DNA of 26,132 bases from Hoskinsella mucinilytica (GTDB lineage: Bacteria > Bacillota_I > Bacilli_A > Erysipelotrichales > Erysipelotrichaceae), in assembly GCF_045223415.1 (NCBI RefSeq), contig NZ_JBEQZJ010000049.1, positions 1 through 26,132 of the forward strand, read 5' to 3'. The notes beneath the pieces are model-generated. The model did no database searches. It saw only the letters and a list, made by a program, of their open reading frames with translations, and was not told the DNA's origin. Both the position numbers and the translations under genes were made by a program. Of this stretch, positions 14,575-22,392 are shown piece after piece (position 1 is the stretch's first letter; the number at the start of each line of letters is the position of its first letter).

Positions 14575-17500
14575 TCAAAACAATGACATCTGATTTTCAT
14601 CTTGAAGTCCATCCAATACTCCCATAGATTCTAGCTTTTTGATGAGCGTTCCGCTCAAAGAAGTACGACGCCCTAAATCTTCTTTGGAAAGGAATGGTCC
14701 ATTCTTTCTTGCTTCTACTACGGTATCCGCAACACTTTCTCCCAACCCATCAATGCTGGTAAATGGAGGAATGATTCGTTTTGGATCTTGTGGATCTACA
14801 ATGAATTCTTTTGAGGTAGATGTCATCAGATTGATATTCTCAAAATAATACCCTCTTAATACCATCTCCAAAGCAAGTTCCAATGTATTATAAGTATCCT
14901 TATCTTTCTTTGTTACATCTCGTTTTGTCTCATTATTTTTCATCATATCATTGATATCTGCCATTCTCTGTCGAATCGCATTTTCTCCCTTGATCATGGT
15001 TTCGATATCATAAGCATCACAACGAATAGAAAAGAACATACAGTAATAATACAGTGGCTGATGAACCTTGAACCAGGCAATACGAATTGCCATCATGACA
15101 TAAGCAACCGCATGCGCCTTAGGAAACATATATTTGATCTTTCTACAAGAATCGATATACCAATCTTCTACACCATTGGCCTTCATATCCGGCAACCATT
15201 CCTCTTTTAATCCCTTACCTTTACGAACTGATTCCATGATCGTAAAGGCAAGCTTTGGTTTCAATCCCTTATGAAGCAAATAAACCATGATGTCATCTCG
15301 ACATCCAATCACGCTCTTCAATGTACAAATTCCGTTATCGATCAAATCCTTCGCATTGCCCAACCATACATCGGTTCCATGACTCAAACCTGAAATCTTT
15401 AAAAGTTCATCAAAGGTAGTAGGTCTTGTTAATTCCAAAATTCCCCTTACAAAAGGTGTACCAAATTCTGGCAATCCTGCAGCTCCGGTGACTTCATCAT
15501 AACGACTGGTATCACAATGTAGTGCTTCCACACTTGAAAATAAGCTCATTGTTTCAGGATCATTCATCGGTATCGTACGTACATCAATTCCACTCATACG
15601 CTCTAACATCTTCATTGCTGTCGGATCCACATGCCCCAAAATATCAAATTTCAAAATATTATCATGAATCTGATGGAAATCAAAATGAGTTGTTTTCCAT
15701 TCCGCAAATGGATTGTTAGCGGGATATTGCACAGGTGTAAAATCATGAACATCCATATCCAAAGGAACCACGACAATACCACCCGGATGCTGTCCTGTAG
15801 TACGTTTGACACCTTCACATCCCTTTGCCAATCGAAGTACTTGTGCATTTCGCATACTACCTTCTATTCCCATTTCCTCTTCATAACCCTTCACATATCC
15901 GAATGCTGTTTGCGTTGCGACAGTACCAATGGTGCCTGCACGATAAACATGACTTTCTCCAAATACCTCTTTGGTGTAAGCATGGGCATTGGGTTGATAG
16001 TCTCCGGAAAAGTTCAAGTCAATATCGGGTACCTTATCTCCTTCAAACCCAAGGAAGGTTTCAAAGGGGATATCATGTCCATCACCACGAATGATTTCTC
16101 CACAATTCGGACATTCCATATCCGGTAAGTCATATCCATTTAATACACTACCATCCGTAAAGAAATTTACATAATGACATTTCGGACACACATAGTGAGG
16201 GGACAAGGGATTTACCTCCGTGATTTCCGACATGGTCGCTACAAAGCTGGAACCTACGGAACCTCGACTACCTACCAAGTAGCCATCATTCAATGATTTT
16301 TTCACCAAAAGATGTGAGATATAGTAAACCACATAATAACCTGCGCCGATGATACTATCTAGTTCTCTTACCAGACGTTTTTCCACAATTTCCGGTAAGA
16401 TCGGTCCATATTTCTTATGCGCATTTTCAAAACATATTTCACGAAGCTTTTGATCTGAGCCTTCGATATCAGGTGGGTATAAGGCATCCTTTACCGGTCT
16501 TAATATCGCAATTTGATCGGCAATGGCTCTTGTATTTTTTATGACAATATCCTGCGCACATTGTCTTCCCAGCCATTCAAATTCATCTAACATCTCTTGT
16601 GTCGTTCTTAGATGCTGATCCGGTCCTTTGAATCTTCTACGCTTTTCCTGGTTGTATAAATATAAAGGATGACGTCCTCCTCCAATAGCCTGGGAATTGA
16701 TATAAATATCTCTTGTCATTTTTTCTTCAGGATGCACATAATGGGCATCACTGGTAGCGACTATGGTTTTCCCTAATTGATCTGCCATATCTACGATAGC
16801 CATGATGACTTCTTTTAGACGCTCTTCGCTTTCGATCGAATTTTGATCGATCAAGAATCGATAATTGGCCAATGGTTGAAGTTCAATATAGTCATAAAAC
16901 TGCATAACTCGCCTCAAATCATCTTCACTTCCCGTTCTCGCCATGTCAAAAACCTCTCCATTGACACAACTAGAACCGATCAATAAATTCCCATTTACTC
17001 GCCGTTTTTCGATTTCTTTACGAATGATTCTTGGTTCCGCAACGATATTAGCACTGCTTTTGTGATTATAGCTTAAATATTCTGTATGGGATAGGGTGAT
17101 CAATTCAAATAATTCTTTCATTCCCGCCATGTTTTTCACAAGGATCGTAACATGCTTATCACGCACCTTGTTGAAACATTGGATATCTTGCATATCCTGA
17201 AGATCTTTTAACGTAGGAATATGCTTTAATTCATTCAACATATGCATAAAAACTTGAGCCAAAACATTCGCATCATAATCCGCACGGTGGGCTCCTCCAC
17301 CTTCTTCGTAAGCAATGCCGAATTGTCTAGCTAAGTTTCCTAAACGATAGGCCTTTCGATCATACATGGTTCTTGCCAAATCCAAGGTATCTACGACCGG
17401 ATTCATCAATGGCTTTCTACCGATTCGTTTCAATGCTTCATTCAAGAAACCATAGTCAAAGGTCGCATTGTGTGCTACCAAGATACGATCACCGATAAAG

Positions 17501-18915
17501 TCCAGTATTTCATCTACACACTCTTCGAAAGATTTGGCATTTCGCACATGTTCTTCGCTAATACTGGTAAGCTCTGTAGTAAATGCACTCAATGGAACCG
17601 GTGGCTTGATAAACATCTGTAAGGAACGTACACATTCTCGATTTTTTACAATTTGCGCACCAAATTCAATGATGTGATCAAAACGTGGAGATAGCCCGGT
17701 GGTCTCAAGGTCATAGACACAGTATTCGCCTTCCTCCAACTTGGTATCATCTGCATTTCTTACGATACGAAGGATGGGATCCACCATATTCATTTCTACG
17801 CCATATAAGATCTTCATAGGATGCTCAGGGTCTCTTCCCTTATTAATGCCATCCACACAGGTTTGTGCTGTTGGGAATGCCTGAACGACACGATGGTCGG
17901 TTAATGCAATTGCATCCATTCCCCACTCATTTGCTGTTTTAATGTATTCCGTGATATCACAAACACCATCCATTTCGGATAGCTTTGTATGTACATGCAA
18001 CTCTACACGTTTTTCTTCTGCTTCATCTACTCGTTTGACCTCTTGGATCTTTTCAATCACATGAGGCATAAATACAAGTTCACGACTATACATGTCATAC
18101 TCGACATTACCATAAGCAATGACACTATCCCCAACCTTGATTTCATTTAGAACCTCTTTGGTAACAGCTCCTCGTTCAAAACGCTTCATGATGATTGCAT
18201 CATCACTATCCGCAATCCATAGCGTCATGATATCTTTTCCATTACGCAAGGTTCGTACTTCTGTTTCAAAGATCTTGCCTTTGATTTTGATATCATGGCA
18301 TTCTTCATTAATGTCATGTATTGAAAAAGGCACATACATATCTAATCCTTTTTTTCCTTTTGGTTTAAAATTGTAATTCTTTTTTTCCTCAAAAGTTTGA
18401 ACCGGACGAGGTGCTTCTTCCTTCACCTTTATGGTAGGTATGCTTTGATTCAACACCATTTCCTCTACATGTATTTCTAACTTTAATCCAACATCAGATA
18501 AAAAATCTTGTACCAAATGTTTATTTTGAATCGCCTTATCACGTTCTAACTCATCTGCGATATGATAAATAAGATAGTGATCCTCTAAAGAGGGCAAACT
18601 ATCCGCAAAAATACGTAAAGCAGGATATCGTTCTACATAATAACGAATATAGTCACTCACGTTTACCAAGGTACTTTGGGTATCGGTTGCACTTATTTTG
18701 ACCTCTACCTGACAACGTGTGATCTTTGCCAAACGCATACAAAAAACATTCCACACATCAAATGGTAAGACTTGTTTTAACGACAACTCCATATGAATAC
18801 GGTGGGAATTTTTATAATACACAGGTTTCATCACAAAAGACCCATCTTCAAAATATTGAAGATCAGGATGATCCTGTTCCATCCTTTTTACTAAATCCAC
18901 TAATTTCAGTTCCAT
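14575..18915 (-). CDS. polC: DNA polymerase III alpha subunit, PolC type
   Basis: The main replicative polymerase of low-GC Gram-positive bacteria, with a built-in proofreading exonuclease. It has 1446 residues (Bacillus 1437). Order: N-terminal domains; OB-fold (about 205-285); PHP domain (from about 305, ELHVHTKLSEMDG and TDHRVVQAF) interrupted by a DEDDh 3'-5' exonuclease (YDLETTG near 402, VAHNATFDYGF, HRADYDA); then the polymerase core with GSRGSVGSS (about 882), four zinc cysteines (910, 913, 935, 938) and the catalytic PDIDLNF aspartates (964, 966). The frame is open 35 codons further upstream, but that part covers the terminator of the preceding operon. ATG 18913-18915, behind GAGG with 6-base spacing, is the likely start. 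Confidence 0.98.
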   Translation of the reverse strand: MELKLVDLVKRMEQDHPDLQYFEDGSFVMKPVYYKNSHRIHMELSLKQVLPFDVWNVFCMRLAKITRCQVEVKISATDTQSTLVNVSDYIRYYVERYPALRIFADSLPSLEDHYLIYHIADELERDKAIQNKHLVQDFLSDVGLKLEIHVEEMVLNQSIPTIKVKEEAPRPVQTFEEKKNYNFKPKGKKGLDMYVPFSIHDINEECHDIKIKGKIFETEVRTLRNGKDIMTLWIADSDDAIIMKRFERGAVTKEVLNEIKVGDSVIAYGNVEYDMYSRELVFMPHVIEKIQEVKRVDEAEEKRVELHVHTKLSEMDGVCDITEYIKTANEWGMDAIALTDHRVVQAFPTAQTCVDGINKGRDPEHPMKILYGVEMNMVDPILRIVRNADDTKLEEGEYCVYDLETTGLSPRFDHIIEFGAQIVKNRECVRSLQMFIKPPVPLSAFTTELTSISEEHVRNAKSFEECVDEILDFIGDRILVAHNATFDYGFLNEALKRIGRKPLMNPVVDTLDLARTMYDRKAYRLGNLARQFGIAYEEGGGAHRADYDANVLAQVFMHMLNELKHIPTLKDLQDMQDIQCFNKVRDKHVTILVKNMAGMKELFELITLSHTEYLSYNHKSSANIVAEPRIIRKEIEKRRVNGNLLIGSSCVNGEVFDMARTGSEDDLRRVMQFYDYIELQPLANYRFLIDQNSIESEERLKEVIMAIVDMADQLGKTIVATSDAHYVHPEEKMTRDIYINSQAIGGGRHPLYLYNQEKRRRFKGPDQHLRTTQEMLDEFEWLGRQCAQDIVIKNTRAIADQIAILRPVKDALYPPDIEGSDQKLREICFENAHKKYGPILPEIVEKRLVRELDSIIGAGYYVVYYISHLLVKKSLNDGYLVGSRGSVGSSFVATMSEITEVNPLSPHYVCPKCHYVNFFTDGSVLNGYDLPDMECPNCGEIIRGDGHDIPFETFLGFEGDKVPDIDLNFSGDYQPNAHAYTKEVFGESHVYRAGTIGTVATQTAFGYVKGYEEEMGIEGSMRNAQVLRLAKGCEGVKRTTGQHPGGIVVVPLDMDVHDFTPVQYPANNPFAEWKTTHFDFHQIHDNILKFDILGHVDPTAMKMLERMSGIDVRTIPMNDPETMSLFSSVEALHCDTSRYDEVTGAAGLPEFGTPFVRGILELTRPTTFDELLKISGLSHGTDVWLGNAKDLIDNGICTLKSVIGCRDDIMVYLLHKGLKPKLAFTIMESVRKGKGLKEEWLPDMKANGVEDWYIDSCRKIKYMFPKAHAVAYVMMAIRIAWFKVHQPLYYYCMFFSIRCDAYDIETMIKGENAIRQRMADINDMMKNNETKRDVTKKDKDTYNTLELALEMVLRGYYFENINLMTSTSKEFIVDPQDPKRIIPPFTSIDGLGESVADTVVEARKNGPFLSKEDLGRRTSLSGTLIKKLESMGVLDGLQDENQMSLF

Positions 18916-18940
18916 AAGATTCCTCATTTCCACTTCCATT

Positions 18941-18949
18941 ATGATACCA
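18941..18949 (-). promoter_or_regulatory. Possible extended -10 promoter of polC
   Basis: TGGTATCAT on the minus strand (TGn plus TATCAT at 18941-18946) lies about 25 bases before the polC start, just after the upstream terminator. No good -35 is seen. It is offered because polC must start here or be read through. Confidence 0.35.
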
Positions 18950-18961
18950 TTTTTCAGGGAT

Positions 18962-18995
18962 AAAAAAAAGGAAAAACCCATAGATTTCTTTTCCT
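18962..18995 (-). terminator. Intrinsic terminator of the FMN-binding operon
   Basis: On the minus strand AGGAAAA (18989-18995) pairs with TTTTCCT (18969-18975) across a 13-base loop and is followed by eight T. It lies 12 bases after the stop of the FMN-binding gene. Confidence 0.7.
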
Positions 18996-19006
18996 GAAAT
19001 CTTGAT

Positions 19007-19390
19007 TTATCCTTGATCAAAACTTAATGCCGCTTCACATGCTTTTCTTATTGCACGTGAGCTGATGGTAGCACCACTGATCTCATCTACATCGATACGA
19101 TTTTGTTGAAGCATCTGTTCTGTGATTTTTTCTGCTTCTTTTCCCAACCCATGCTCATGTGTCATCAGATCTATGGATCGTAGCCTCCCATCCTTCACTT
19201 GAACGGAAACAACCACCTTGACTAACCCCGTTTGACATGTCCCCATATAGTTACCGTCTTCGATCTTTGATAGATCAACGCTTTGAAATGTTAATGCATC
19301 ACTCATCTCTTGTGTTTCTTTCATTTTGGAAAACATAAAGCCGATCAAAAGCACGATTACAACACATAATCCTAATAGAAGCTTTTTCAT
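19007..19390 (-). CDS. Membrane-anchored FMN-binding domain protein
   Basis: A small protein (127 aa) with one N-terminal transmembrane or uncleaved signal segment (about 3-20) and an extracytoplasmic FMN-binding domain of the NqrC/RnfG type. DxxSGAT (Asp102 to Thr108, followed by ISS) fits the motif in which ApbE links FMN covalently to the threonine; Thr108 is the predicted site. In known proteins such domains pass electrons at the outer face of the membrane. Here the domain stands alone, without an Nqr or Rnf complex. ATG 19388-19390 overlaps the stop of the flavodoxin-like gene by four bases (ATGA), so the two are translated together. Substrate and electron partners are unknown. Confidence 0.88.
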   Translation of the reverse strand: MKKLLLGLCVVIVLLIGFMFSKMKETQEMSDALTFQSVDLSKIEDGNYMGTCQTGLVKVVVSVQVKDGRLRSIDLMTHEHGLGKEAEKITEQMLQQNRIDVDEISGATISSRAIRKACEAALSFDQG

Positions 19391-19860
19391 ACCTTACCCC
19401 AATCAATGATCTGTTGGATGTTGGTTTCATCCCAAAGCTCGTACACCTTCTTTTTATCAATTTTCTCTAATAACTTCTTCTCTTTATTTACCATCGCAAT
19501 GATCTTTTGCTCAAAAAATCCCATTTCAGGAAAATTCAAGACACCACCGACACCTATGATCATGCTTAATTTTTTCGTAGCCTCATTTAAATGATCCTGC
19601 GCCGTTTTGTAGGCATCATCCTTATTTAATCCTACAAGACATAACGCCATATTAGGATGCGAGGAGTTTTTTATATATTGCACCATTGCTTTATTCATAC
19701 CTCCCATATACACCGCACAAACGCATAGAATTTTTTCATATGCATCATCTTGAGCTGTTTCATCGATAGATTTCACATCTGCATGCCATTGATCTGCGAA
19801 TCGCTCTGCGATTTGTTTAGCACTCCCATGTTTGGAATAATATCGTATCAAAACATTCAT
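19387..19860 (-). CDS. Flavodoxin-like protein (HemG/flavodoxin domain)
   Basis: A 157-residue cytoplasmic protein with a flavodoxin fold. The phosphate-binding loop is seen at the N-terminus (LIRYYSKHGSAKQIAERF, about 4-21), and strands with VCAVYMGGMNKAMVQYI follow. The layout resembles menaquinone-dependent protoporphyrinogen oxidase (HemG) and stand-alone flavodoxins, but heme synthesis genes are not nearby, so I do not assign HemG. The frame is open 42 codons further upstream inside tetR; ATG 19858-19860, which overlaps the tetR stop (ATGA) and has GAGG 8 bases upstream, is the likely start. Together with the FMN-binding gene it suggests a flavin electron-transfer pair. Confidence 0.85.
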   Translation of the reverse strand: MNVLIRYYSKHGSAKQIAERFADQWHADVKSIDETAQDDAYEKILCVCAVYMGGMNKAMVQYIKNSSHPNMALCLVGLNKDDAYKTAQDHLNEATKKLSMIIGVGGVLNFPEMGFFEQKIIAMVNKEKKLLEKIDKKKVYELWDETNIQQIIDWGKV

Positions 19861-20468
19861 TTTACATACCTCAACGATCCGATCAGCATCTTTAATTGCT
19901 CTTGGATCAACCTTTCTTGTTGTTTTCCTTTTACTTGTTCTTTGATGATTCGATCGATCAGACCATATACACCACACCAAATACATTGTGCTCTTCGCTC
20001 TACATTCTCACAAATATAGATTCCTTGACGCTTTCCTTCTTCAATTTGCCCGCAAAGCATTTGTATACTTGATCTTTCTTGAGAAAGTCCTTCTTTCAAC
20101 ATCTGCGTTTGCGCAGCTATGGAAGGATATTTTGCATTCATTAAGATGGAATATAGCTCCTGTCTTTCCAGCATTCCTTTGATATAGGCGTAAAACATTG
20201 CATAGATCGTTTCATCCAGTGTTAACCCTTGCGTATTTGTTTGTCTTAGAATCGCCAAGATATCTTGGTAACCATCTGATACGATTGCCTTCATCAAAGC
20301 TTCCTTATTAGCAAAATAATGATATAAAATACCCGGCGTCATATGAATACGATCTGCCAATTTTCTCATAGACAGGGTTTCTAGCCCTTGTTCTATCATC
20401 AATTTTTTTGCTTCTTCAAGGATTTCATATCTTCTTTTTTCTATCTGTTCTTCATCTTTGATCCGCAT
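19857..20468 (-). CDS. TetR/AcrR-family transcriptional regulator
   Basis: A 203-residue one-component repressor. The N-terminal helix-turn-helix is typical: ILEEAKKLMIEQGLETLSMRKLADRIHMTPGILYHYFANKEALMKAIV (about 16-63, shown in two overlapping motifs SMRKLADRIHMTPGILYHYF and NKEAL). The C-terminal ligand domain is unlike any I recognise. ATG 20466-20468 has a strong AGGAG 7 bases upstream. It is the first gene of a three-gene coupled operon, with a palindromic operator directly on its own promoter, so it very likely represses itself and the two flavoprotein genes until an unknown ligand binds. Confidence 0.93.
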   Translation of the reverse strand: MRIKDEEQIEKRRYEILEEAKKLMIEQGLETLSMRKLADRIHMTPGILYHYFANKEALMKAIVSDGYQDILAILRQTNTQGLTLDETIYAMFYAYIKGMLERQELYSILMNAKYPSIAAQTQMLKEGLSQERSSIQMLCGQIEEGKRQGIYICENVERRAQCIWCGVYGLIDRIIKEQVKGKQQERLIQEQLKMLIGSLRYVK

Positions 20469-20482
20469 AACATCACTCCTAT

Positions 20483-20515
20483 GTTTATAAATTAAACAGT
20501 GTTCAATTTATAAAC
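20483..20515 (-). promoter_or_regulatory. TetR operator: 33-bp palindrome over the transcription start
   Basis: Two perfect 11-bp inverted arms (GTTTATAAATT at 20483-20493 and AATTTATAAAC at 20505-20515) flank a nearly symmetric core AAACAGTGTTC. The centre reads TTAAACAGTGTTCAA, one base off a symmetric TTGAACAnTGTTCAA operator. It begins immediately downstream of the -10 and ends 15 bases before the tetR start codon, so a bound repressor would block initiation. Confidence 0.85.
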
Positions 20516-20543
20516 AGTATACCATGATTTTCTATTCTGTCAA
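20516..20543 (-). promoter_or_regulatory. Promoter of the tetR-flavodoxin-FMN operon
   Basis: Perfect -35 TTGACA (20538-20543), 16-base spacer and extended -10 TGGTATACT (hexamer TATACT 20516-20521) on the minus strand. It is one of the strongest core promoters in the window, consistent with a unit that is normally held off by its repressor. Confidence 0.88.
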
Positions 20544-20551
20544 CATAAATC

Positions 20552-20580
20552 AAAAAAAAGAATGCATTTTCAGCATTCTT
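20552..20580 (-). terminator. Intrinsic terminator of popT, including its stop codon
   Basis: On the minus strand AAGAATGC pairs with GCATTCTT (20573-20580 and 20558-20565, 7-base loop) and a T run follows. The popT stop codon (20570-20572) forms part of the loop and the last codons form the 5' arm. Its end is only eight bases from the -35 of the tetR promoter. Confidence 0.88.
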
Positions 20581-21382
20581 CCTTATCAAATCGTAAGAGG
20601 ATAGAAATCAACAATATTCCTGCACATAAGCTAAACATACAAAGGATCCATTCCCCTTTCAAAGGCAATCCGGGTAGAATTTCAAATACAGAACCTATGA
20701 CAAAACCAAAAATCACCAAGTAGGTAGCTTGTGTATAGCGTTTCATCAGCATTTCCAACAATTTTGTCGTTGAAATGATACCAAGCATCAATCCGATACC
20801 AAGCGGAATCAAAAAGGGTAAATAACATTCGGATATGGCATGCATGGTCGTATCATACATTCCCAGAAGCAATAACATATAAGACACGCTAATGCCAGGT
20901 AAAACAAGTGCTATGGCGCTTACAAACCCGGCAATGATCAACCATAAGATCTGTACAAGGCTTTGTTGGTCTTGTTGAAAGTTAAAACTTTGAAGCTTTG
21001 TTAGTAAGAAAACAGTCAATACACCAAGAAAAGGCAAGAAAATAACGTTAAAATGGAATCGATGAACATTCGCTTTTTTCAATATCAAAGGAACGCCTCC
21101 CAAAACAATTCCAATAAAAAAATAAAGCATTGGCCGAGTCCATAATGCGATTGCCGTTAGGATAGGATTCGCAAACAGCACCATTCCCATCAAACCTCCA
21201 AGACTAAAAAGAAGTAAGAAAAGAATATGCTTCTTAGTATCTTTGCGAAAGGAACTGACCGCAGTGATCAATCGATCATAGATTCCCAATATCATTGCCA
21301 TGCTACCACCGCTTACACCCGGTACCAGCATCGTGCTTCCCACAAAAAGACCTTTGATCAAAGTCATAAACCAATCCTTCAT
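20570..21382 (-). CDS. popT: DUF368 (PopT-type) undecaprenyl-phosphate translocase
   Basis: An integral membrane protein of 270 residues. The DUF368 family, named PopT, returns undecaprenyl phosphate from the outer to the inner leaflet so that MraY can use it again. The two half-repeats of the family are visible: VPGVSGGSMAMILGIYD near the N-terminus and LPGISVSYMLLLLGMYD in the middle. The frame is open 22 codons upstream, but GGAGG precedes three successive ATGs; the third (21380-21382, spacing 7) gives the usual MKDWFMTLIKG start. It has its own promoter and terminator. Function is transferred from the family; the alternative is an uncharacterised transporter of the same fold. Confidence 0.88.
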   Translation of the reverse strand: MKDWFMTLIKGLFVGSTMLVPGVSGGSMAMILGIYDRLITAVSSFRKDTKKHILFLLLFSLGGLMGMVLFANPILTAIALWTRPMLYFFIGIVLGGVPLILKKANVHRFHFNVIFLPFLGVLTVFLLTKLQSFNFQQDQQSLVQILWLIIAGFVSAIALVLPGISVSYMLLLLGMYDTTMHAISECYLPFLIPLGIGLMLGIISTTKLLEMLMKRYTQATYLVIFGFVIGSVFEILPGLPLKGEWILCMFSLCAGILLISILLRFDKEEC

Positions 21383-21421
21383 CATCATACCTCCATCCAT
21401 ATCATATGAATAATTGATTGC

Positions 21422-21450
21422 ATTATACAGGAAGCATTCCATCTTCACAA
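21422..21450 (-). promoter_or_regulatory. popT promoter
   Basis: TTGTGA (21445-21450), a 17-base spacer and a perfect TATAAT (21422-21427) on the minus strand, about 40 bases before the popT start. No terminator is seen between merR and this promoter, so read-through from merR is also possible. Confidence 0.75.
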
Positions 21451-21464
21451 TGCTTTTATGTATC

Positions 21465-21481
21465 CTTAACCGATTCTTAAC
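21465..21481. repeat. Direct repeat CTTAAC-N5-CTTAAC upstream of the popT promoter
   Basis: CTTAAC occurs at 21465-21470 and 21476-21481 (11-base period), with a third copy at 21501-21506 at the end of merR. The pair lies 15 bases upstream of the popT -35. On the plus strand it reads TTAACC-N5-TTAACA, like the direct repeats bound by PhoB/OmpR-type regulators. The meaning is uncertain. Confidence 0.35.
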
Positions 21482-21491
21482 ATTTATGTTT

Positions 21492-22307
21492 CTATCGCTT
21501 CTTAACCGGAGAATATATTTCAGTTATAAAATCCTTTTCTTCCACTTGTGTTGGATCTGTGACATAGACATCAAAAGGTGCATCCACATATGTATACCCT
21601 TCCACTTCCATCCACTCTCGCTGTCTTGCGTATATGGATGTGATTTGATCATAGGATCCATATAACTTAGATTTCAAACAAAGTCCTGGTGAAAAATCTT
21701 TTGTCCCTGTTGCGTACTCTTTTACCGGCAATAAAAACTCCATATCGTATCCATCTTTTTCATAGGTGCTATGATAAATGGTGATCGGAGGTTTTATCAC
21801 ACTCAAATGAAGTACTTGACTTTTTTCATATAAAGCATAAATAATAGCGCCGTATCCTTGATCACAATCCTGTTTTGTCATTCTTCTTCGATCTGATAAT
21901 ACATACATTGTTTCTACTTCCACAAGTTCTACTTCGATATCTTCTAAGTATGATAACATCGATTTTCCTTGTTTCATAGAAGTGATATCCTGTTCCATCT
22001 GGTCCATGGTTAAAAGTAAGCGATCGCTTTTTTCTTGTAATTCTTTTTTCTTGTGTTGCATTGCGTTGATAAAACAATCTTGGGAACCATTGGAATGTAT
22101 AAGCAACTGCTTGATTTCATCCAAAGAAAATGCGTATCCTTTTAAACGATCGATCAATAGCATCTGTTTCATTTGATCAATGGTATAGTAACGATAACCA
22201 CTGGATGCATTGATCTTTGCCGGGTATAACAACCCTATTTTTTCATAATAACGAAGCGTTTTGGTAGAAACCTTACATATTTTTGAAAATTCACCAATAG
22301 ATAACAT
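21492..22307 (-). CDS. MerR-family regulator with GyrI-like effector domain (BmrR type)
   Basis: A 271-residue activator. It begins with the MerR winged helix (LSIGEFSKICKVSTKTLRYY, then IGLLYPAKI and SGYRYYT, residues 2-45). A coiled-coil dimerisation helix (about 80-115) follows, then a GyrI-like ligand-binding domain (about 120-271) ending in DFITEIYSPVKK. This is the layout of BmrR, which senses hydrophobic or cationic drugs and activates efflux. No cysteine pattern for metal sensing stands out. ATG 22305-22307 follows AGGAGGT at 6-base spacing. The upstream gap (22308-22366) is short, and I see no convincing 19-base-spaced MerR promoter. Its target may be itself or popT downstream; no efflux gene is adjacent. 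Confidence 0.9.
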   Translation of the reverse strand: MLSIGEFSKICKVSTKTLRYYEKIGLLYPAKINASSGYRYYTIDQMKQMLLIDRLKGYAFSLDEIKQLLIHSNGSQDCFINAMQHKKKELQEKSDRLLLTMDQMEQDITSMKQGKSMLSYLEDIEVELVEVETMYVLSDRRRMTKQDCDQGYGAIIYALYEKSQVLHLSVIKPPITIYHSTYEKDGYDMEFLLPVKEYATGTKDFSPGLCLKSKLYGSYDQITSIYARQREWMEVEGYTYVDAPFDVYVTDPTQVEEKDFITEIYSPVKKR

Positions 22308-22366
22308 GAGCTGACCTCCTTAACAAGGATATACTTAGCGTAAAGGATTTAGAAAATTTATGCAAG

Positions 22367-22392
22367 AAAAAAGTACGTAACAGGACGTACTT
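22367..22392 (-). terminator. Intrinsic terminator of the malY-exchanger operon
   Basis: A perfect 8-bp stem (AAGTACGT/ACGTACTT, 22385-22392 and 22371-22378, 6-base loop) is followed by a T run on the minus strand. Two bases of the exchanger stop codon TAA (22391-22393) are in the stem. Confidence 0.9.

Noticed and set aside
15631..16128. Long plus-strand frame of 165 codons inside polC
   Set aside because: Shadow of the polC coding strand; the opposite frame has the full set of PolC motifs.
18916..19020. Upstream extension of the polC frame
   Set aside because: It crosses the terminator of the preceding operon and the likely polC promoter, and has no ribosome site.
19861..19986. Upstream extension of the flavodoxin-like frame
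   Set aside because: It lies wholly inside tetR and encodes no flavodoxin sequence; the ATGA overlap marks the start.
22308..22366. MerR-type operator and promoter ahead of the BmrR-like gene
   Set aside because: A partial dyad (TACGCTAAGTA) is present, but no -35/-10 pair at 19-base spacing could be found.
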